The notes beneath the pieces are model-generated. The model had not been told where the DNA came from. It was given only the letters and a program-made list of their open reading frames with translations, and searched no databases. From an uncultured Eggerthellaceae bacterium (GTDB lineage Bacteria > Actinomycetota > Coriobacteriia > Coriobacteriales > Eggerthellaceae), in assembly GCA_944321455.1 (NCBI GenBank), contig CALULI010000003.1, positions 44,881 to 108,880 on the forward strand: a stretch of 64,000 bases of DNA, read 5' to 3'. The position numbers and the translations under genes are program-made. Positions 60,600 through 64,000 of this stretch are shown here, in pieces (within the stretch, counting starts at the first letter, position 1; the number at the start of each line of letters is the position of its first letter).

Positions 60600-61883
60600 G
60601 TGGCTAAGACTGCTATTTCAATCGACCACATTGCCCGCGTTGAAGGTCACGGCAATGTCCATGTTGTAATTAATGATGGCGTTGTAGAAAACGTCGAGAT
60701 GAATATTGTTGAACCTGCTCGCTTGTTTGAGAGCATGGTGAAGGGAAGAAGCTTCAAGGATTGTTCCTATATTTCTTCTCGTATCTGCGGTATTTGTTCG
60801 CCAAGTCACTGCTTGACTGACATTAAAGCAGTAGAAGCAGCCTTTGGTGTTGAAGTTTCAGAGCGTACCAAGAAGCTCCGTGAACTTTTGGTGTACGGCT
60901 CTTATCTCCAAAACCACGCTTCACATCTGTTTGTGTTTGTTGTGCCTGACTTTGTGGGATACCCCAGCGTGTTTCCTCTGGCAGAATCAAATCCTGAACT
61001 GTTCGCTCAAGCATTGGAACTGAAGCGTTTGGGTAATGATTTGTGCACCAAGGTAGGCGGTCGTTCCATTCATCCTATTACGGCAGTAGTGGGTGGCTTT
61101 ACTCATGAAATCAAGCGCGAAGAATATCTTGAGCTTGCAGAACGTATGGAAGCCATGATTCCTTTTGCCTGTGAAACGGTTGATCTGTTCAGTTCATTTA
61201 GAATTACCGAATTCCAGAGCGCAAATGACATGCTGGCAATGGTGGAAGAGAATTACTATCCTGTTCAGTCTTCACCAACGCTGCGTCTGATCGAAGAAGA
61301 TGCGACATTCGATACCGCTGATTATCTGAACTATCTTGAGGAATACGAAGTTGCTCATTCAGGTGCACTCTTTACGCGTTCTGTAAAGACGAAGAAGCCT
61401 GTCTTCACCTCAGCACTTTCTCGTATCAATGCTTCATGGGGTAACCTTTCACGCCAGGCAAAGGTTATGTCTGCAAAGGCAGGACTGCGTCCAACCGAAA
61501 AGAATCCTATGAAGAACAACTTGGCTCAAGCTATTGAATTGGTTGATGCTTTGATTCGTTGTTCGGCAATCTGTCGCGATCTTGCTTACATGGAAGGCGA
61601 TTCAAAACCAGTTGACTTTGAGGTTAAGGCTGGCCGTGGCGTTGGCATGACTGAAGCTCCTCGTGGTGTTGTATTCCACGACCTTGAATTCGATGATGCC
61701 GGTCGTGTTGTTCATGCAAGTATCATCACGCCAACCGCTCAGAACTTGGGTGCACTGGAAGCTGACATGCGTCAGTTGGCGGGAATTCTTGCCGAGGAGA
61801 ACTTGGACGAAGAGTATATCCGTATGGAGATTGCTAAATTGGTCCGCGCCTACGATCCGTGTATTTCTTGCAGTGTTCACTAA
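60600..61883 (+). CDS. hydA: [NiFe] hydrogenase large (alpha) subunit, without C-terminal extension
   Basis: A 427-residue catalytic subunit. The N-terminal nickel motif is SSRICGICSPSHC (Cys63 and Cys66) and the C-terminal one is DPCISCSVH (Cys421, Cys424, His427), which suits group 3 enzymes. GVGMTEAPRGVVFHDLEFD is the conserved substrate-channel region. The subunit composition suggests group 3b, a soluble bidirectional NAD(P)-linked enzyme. The protein ends with the last His of the motif; most homologues have a short peptide after it that a protease removes on nickel insertion. The start is GTG 60600, with GAGG 5-8 bases upstream. No hyp genes follow. Confidence 0.93.
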   Translation: MAKTAISIDHIARVEGHGNVHVVINDGVVENVEMNIVEPARLFESMVKGRSFKDCSYISSRICGICSPSHCLTDIKAVEAAFGVEVSERTKKLRELLVYGSYLQNHASHLFVFVVPDFVGYPSVFPLAESNPELFAQALELKRLGNDLCTKVGGRSIHPITAVVGGFTHEIKREEYLELAERMEAMIPFACETVDLFSSFRITEFQSANDMLAMVEENYYPVQSSPTLRLIEEDATFDTADYLNYLEEYEVAHSGALFTRSVKTKKPVFTSALSRINASWGNLSRQAKVMSAKAGLRPTEKNPMKNNLAQAIELVDALIRCSAICRDLAYMEGDSKPVDFEVKAGRGVGMTEAPRGVVFHDLEFDDAGRVVHASIITPTAQNLGALEADMRQLAGILAEENLDEEYIRMEIAKLVRAYDPCISCSVH

Positions 61884-61963
61884 GGATTGTTTTAGGCAGA
61901 GCGGTAGCGCAACGAAGCTTTAAGAAGCGCTATAAACCAATACGGCCAACACCTTTGAGATTT

Positions 61964-61996
61964 AAAAACGCAGGGATAATATCCCTGCGTTTTTTG
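61964..61996 (+). terminator. Terminator after the hydrogenase operon
   Basis: A 12-bp stem AAACGCAGGGAT (61966-61977) with ATCCCTGCGTTT (61981-61992) is followed by TTTT, with an A-run in front, so it could work in both directions. Confidence 0.88.
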
Positions 61997-62426
61997 TTGC
62001 GTGAAGCAGACGAAAAGGGACGAATAAAGAAGCGTCCTTAAAGACCTCCGTTAGCAACCGATGTACCTTCAGTGGTGGGTGTAGGGGATTTGTCCTATAA
62101 GACAGATTTTGCATAACAAGAAAAAAGCAAAGTGTTGTCAGGATTGCTACCATATTCTGTAGCGAATAATCTAGTGCATTCGGTGAATATGCTTTGTTTT
62201 TCTTAAAGGACTTTCCTTACATTGAATAAACAAATGTAACAGCGTCAAAAAAGGGCCTAAACCGTTACATATTCTGAAAAAATAGAGCGTAAGGGCGTAA
62301 AAAGTATTACGTTTACGCTGTTTTGTTAACCTAAACCCCAAAAAACCCTTGCGGGGGGGGGTGATCTTTTGACACGATGGTATTCGATGCTCAAAGGGAG
62401 ACACCAGGGAAGGGGGAGGTCAAAGA
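61997..62426. other. Gene-free 430-base stretch before the LysR gene
   Basis: No reading frame here resembles a protein. A small GCTAC/GTAGC hairpin lies near 62145-62163, an AT-rich inverted repeat at 62286-62319, and a run of nine G at 62353-62361. TTGTTAACC-like and CGTTACATATTC-like stretches may hold the LysR binding site, but I cannot define one. Confidence 0.6.
62286..62319. repeat. Inverted repeat upstream of the LysR gene
   Basis: AGCGTAA (62286-62292) pairs with TTACGCT (62313-62319), and inside it CGTAA (62296-62300) pairs with TTACG (62307-62311) around AAAGTA. The nested symmetry could be a terminator stem or a regulator site. Confidence 0.6.
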
Positions 62427-63365
62427 ATGAATCTGGCCCATCTGTATTATTTCAAAAAGCTGGTTGAGGTAAGAAATTACTCAATGGCAGCCAAAGAACT
62501 TTTTATTGCCCAGCCCACACTTTCGCTTGCGGTTTCTAATCTTGAAAAAGAGCTAGGTGTAGCGCTTATCAAGAAAAAACGTAATTCAGTTGAATTAACC
62601 GAAGACGGTGAAGATTTCTACGAAGCAGTATTGGTTGCTACTAACGCACTTGATAACGCAACAACCTTAATCAGAGAACGTGCTTCTGCAGAACACGGCA
62701 TTATGACCATAGGTACCGTGTATTCAATTCAAAATCAGTCGTGGTCAAAAGCAATTCAAGACTATCGTGCTCAGTCAAATAGCAAAGTGCAAATTCGTTG
62801 GAAGCAGGGAACAACGGAAAGCCTGACGCGTGATCTGAAAAATGGTTCCTTAGATGTTATTTTTGCGGGTCGCGTGCGCAATGCGGGCGATATTGCCTCT
62901 ATCCCGTGCTTTACTCAGAGTGTGTGCTTGGTGGTAAATAAAAACCACCCCCTTGCTAACCGCAAAGAAATATCTCTTGCGGAGCTGGGTAATATCTCTT
63001 TAATTACCTACCGTGATAAAGAAGGTCCTTTTGCTGAGGAAATCTCAAGTCTTTTGAGTGATTATTCTGGTTTGACGGTATCGTATGACTACAACGATGA
63101 AATCACCCTTTGTTCGTTGGTGGTCGCCGATCAAAACATCATGGCCATTGCCTGTCATTCCTGGCTTGTTGATGCATTTCCAGAGGTGGTTCCTATTACT
63201 ATTAAGGAAGCTCCGATTGATTTCCATACGTTTTATATCAGTTATCGCAATAAGGAACGTCGCGTTTTTGCGGTTGATGAATTTGTTCGCTTCATGAAAA
63301 ACTACGATTTTGGCAATGCGTCACCGCATGAAGAAGATGAAGAGATGGTCGTGGGATCACTTTAG
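62427..63365 (+). CDS. LysR-family transcriptional regulator
   Basis: A 312-residue regulator. The N-terminal helix-turn-helix is MNLAHLYYFKKLVEVRNYSMAAKELFIAQPTLSLAVSNLE in style, with GVALIKKKRNSVELTEDGEDF as the wing. The C-terminal part is the type 2 periplasmic-binding-fold effector domain (LDVIFAGRVRNAGDIASIPC, ITYRDKEGPFAEE). The effector is unknown. It lies between the hydrogenase operon and a VOC-family gene and could control either; nearest is the VOC gene, 260 bases downstream. ATG 62427 follows GGGGGAGG. The last ~15 residues are acidic (HEEDEEMV). Confidence 0.93.
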   Translation: MNLAHLYYFKKLVEVRNYSMAAKELFIAQPTLSLAVSNLEKELGVALIKKKRNSVELTEDGEDFYEAVLVATNALDNATTLIRERASAEHGIMTIGTVYSIQNQSWSKAIQDYRAQSNSKVQIRWKQGTTESLTRDLKNGSLDVIFAGRVRNAGDIASIPCFTQSVCLVVNKNHPLANRKEISLAELGNISLITYRDKEGPFAEEISSLLSDYSGLTVSYDYNDEITLCSLVVADQNIMAIACHSWLVDAFPEVVPITIKEAPIDFHTFYISYRNKERRVFAVDEFVRFMKNYDFGNASPHEEDEEMVVGSL

Positions 63366-63420
63366 GCACACAGGGTCAATTGCACAGATTGCATGCGCAT
63401 GTACAGACTGGATGAGCGTG
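63366..63420 (+). repeat. Degenerate short repeats after the LysR gene
   Basis: GCACAGATTGCATG (from 63382) and GTACAGACTGGATG (from 63401) are 19 bases apart and preceded by GCACACAGGG at 63366. These units are loose and begin right after the stop codon. Confidence 0.4.
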
Positions 63421-63537
63421 CGCACTTTGCTTTACTGCTACCACACAGCAGAAGCAGAATACAACAAAATAGAACATGCGTCTGAACTGGGATTATAGGT
63501 ACGATTAAAGCGGCCCCATTCCCTTTAAAAGACTTTA

Positions 63538-63567
63538 TTGGAATTACTCCTTCTCATTTCTGATAAT
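63538..63567 (+). promoter_or_regulatory. Candidate promoter for the VOC-family gene
   Basis: TTGGAA (63538-63543) and GATAAT (63562-63567) are 18 bases apart, 58 bases before the start codon. Confidence 0.5.
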
Positions 63568-63624
63568 AGAGAAAACACCAGAAATAGGGTGTGTTTATTG
63601 CAGAATTGAGGAGGAGAGTTTTTT

Positions 63625-64000
63625 ATGGGAAAAGTACAAGACATTGCTATGACTGACCAATTCCATGACATCGTTCAAATTGGCATCGTAGTAGAAGACA
63701 TGGAAAAGGCAAAGCAGGGCATGCTTGACGTGTTTGGTCTTGAGCCAGACAGCGGCGGAGAGGTTGTTTACAAGAAGTGCCTCTATCGCGGTGAGACTAT
63801 TGATGCTCCCGTAATTTCCGCATTCTATAACTTCTTCAATGTACAGCTTGAGTTCTTGCAGCCAATTACGGATCAGGACACCATCTGGAAGGATTGGTTG
63901 AAGATGGGCCATCATGGTCTGCATCATGTTCGTTTTGACGTTGATGACAATGACCTTGCAACTAAGCTCATGGCTGAAAAGGGCATTGATATCTGGATGG
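63625..64000 (+). CDS. VOC (glyoxalase/methylmalonyl-CoA epimerase) family protein, cut by right edge
   Basis: The first 125 codons are in the window and the frame is open to the end. FHDIVQIGIVVEDMEKAKQG is the first beta-alpha-beta unit with the likely metal His; FFNVQLEFLQP carries the Glu ligand; MGHHGLHHVRFDVDD starts the next module with another His. The layout is that of a methylmalonyl-CoA epimerase-like or glyoxalase-like VOC protein; the substrate cannot be told from the visible part. ATG 63625 follows GAGGAGGAG. The LysR regulator directly upstream may control it. Confidence 0.85.
   Translation, partial: MGKVQDIAMTDQFHDIVQIGIVVEDMEKAKQGMLDVFGLEPDSGGEVVYKKCLYRGETIDAPVISAFYNFFNVQLEFLQPITDQDTIWKDWLKMGHHGLHHVRFDVDDNDLATKLMAEKGIDIWM

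Overview
The window is a piece of bacterial chromosome with roughly balanced base composition, dense short-spaced operons and four tRNA genes with encoded CCA. Gene content suggests a class Coriobacteriia actinobacterium, probably Eggerthellaceae-like. The signs are an archaeal-style topoisomerase I with four zinc fingers, a flavin reductase-rubredoxin fusion, a malate dehydrogenase-fumarase operon suited to fumarate respiration, large two-domain glycosyltransferases beside GtrA, and an OmpR-like regulator next to glnA. This placement is inferred from family knowledge; no search was run.

Layout. 1-13.5 kb (plus strand): the 3' end of metG, then rpmE behind a hairpin leader, the flavin reductase-rubredoxin, thyX, a DUF1385 membrane protein, topA, mdh, the two fumarase subunits, tmk, holB, ricT and pncB. 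13.6-20.1 kb is mixed: a dehydrogenase-like protein with a His/Asp-rich tail overlapped or abutted by a radical SAM enzyme, tRNA-Thr, a cupin and ahcY on the minus strand, a processive-type family 2 glycosyltransferase, and comF on the minus strand. 20.2-23.2 kb: a strong candidate structured RNA directly upstream of an amino-acid-type binding lipoprotein, then a membrane-anchored HtrA protease. 23.3-32.9 kb is the classic pyrH-frr-uppS-cdsA-dxr-rseP-ispG-proS cluster followed by a U32 protein. 33-40.3 kb: tRNA-Ala, DUF523, a NifX/NifB-type protein, tRNA-Glu, gtrA and two paralogous 820-838 residue glycosyltransferases. 40.3-47 kb: metN-metI, glnA with an atypical response regulator, and polA. 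47-53.5 kb: rplU-rpmA-obgE-proB-proA-nadD-yqeK-rsfS. 53.6-57.8 kb: rlmD (minus), tRNA-Arg, a cyclophilin, a TPR membrane protein and ndk. 57.8-64 kb: a four-gene [NiFe] hydrogenase operon in hydBGDA order, a LysR regulator, and the start of a VOC-family protein that runs off the right edge.

How it fits together. Mdh plus the two-subunit fumarase convert oxaloacetate to fumarate, the electron acceptor typical of asaccharolytic Coriobacteriia. The soluble hydrogenase would exchange electrons between H2 and NAD(P)H. The 23-33 kb cluster supplies UMP phosphorylation, ribosome recycling, isoprenoid and phospholipid precursors and membrane proteolysis. The glycosyltransferases build surface polysaccharide.

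Most interesting observations: (1) a ~224-nt structured RNA candidate at 20276-20499 with an 11-bp closing helix and an extended -10 promoter placed just upstream of it; (2) a hydrogenase large subunit that ends exactly at the final metal-motif histidine, with no peptide left for a maturation protease; (3) an RseP-like protease without a recognisable PDZ domain but with a helix-turn-helix-like insert; (4) short (16-25 nt) degenerate tandem repeats that repeatedly begin at or just after stop codons; (5) polar or charged low-complexity additions in several unrelated housekeeping proteins. No CRISPR array, insertion sequence or phage gene was seen.
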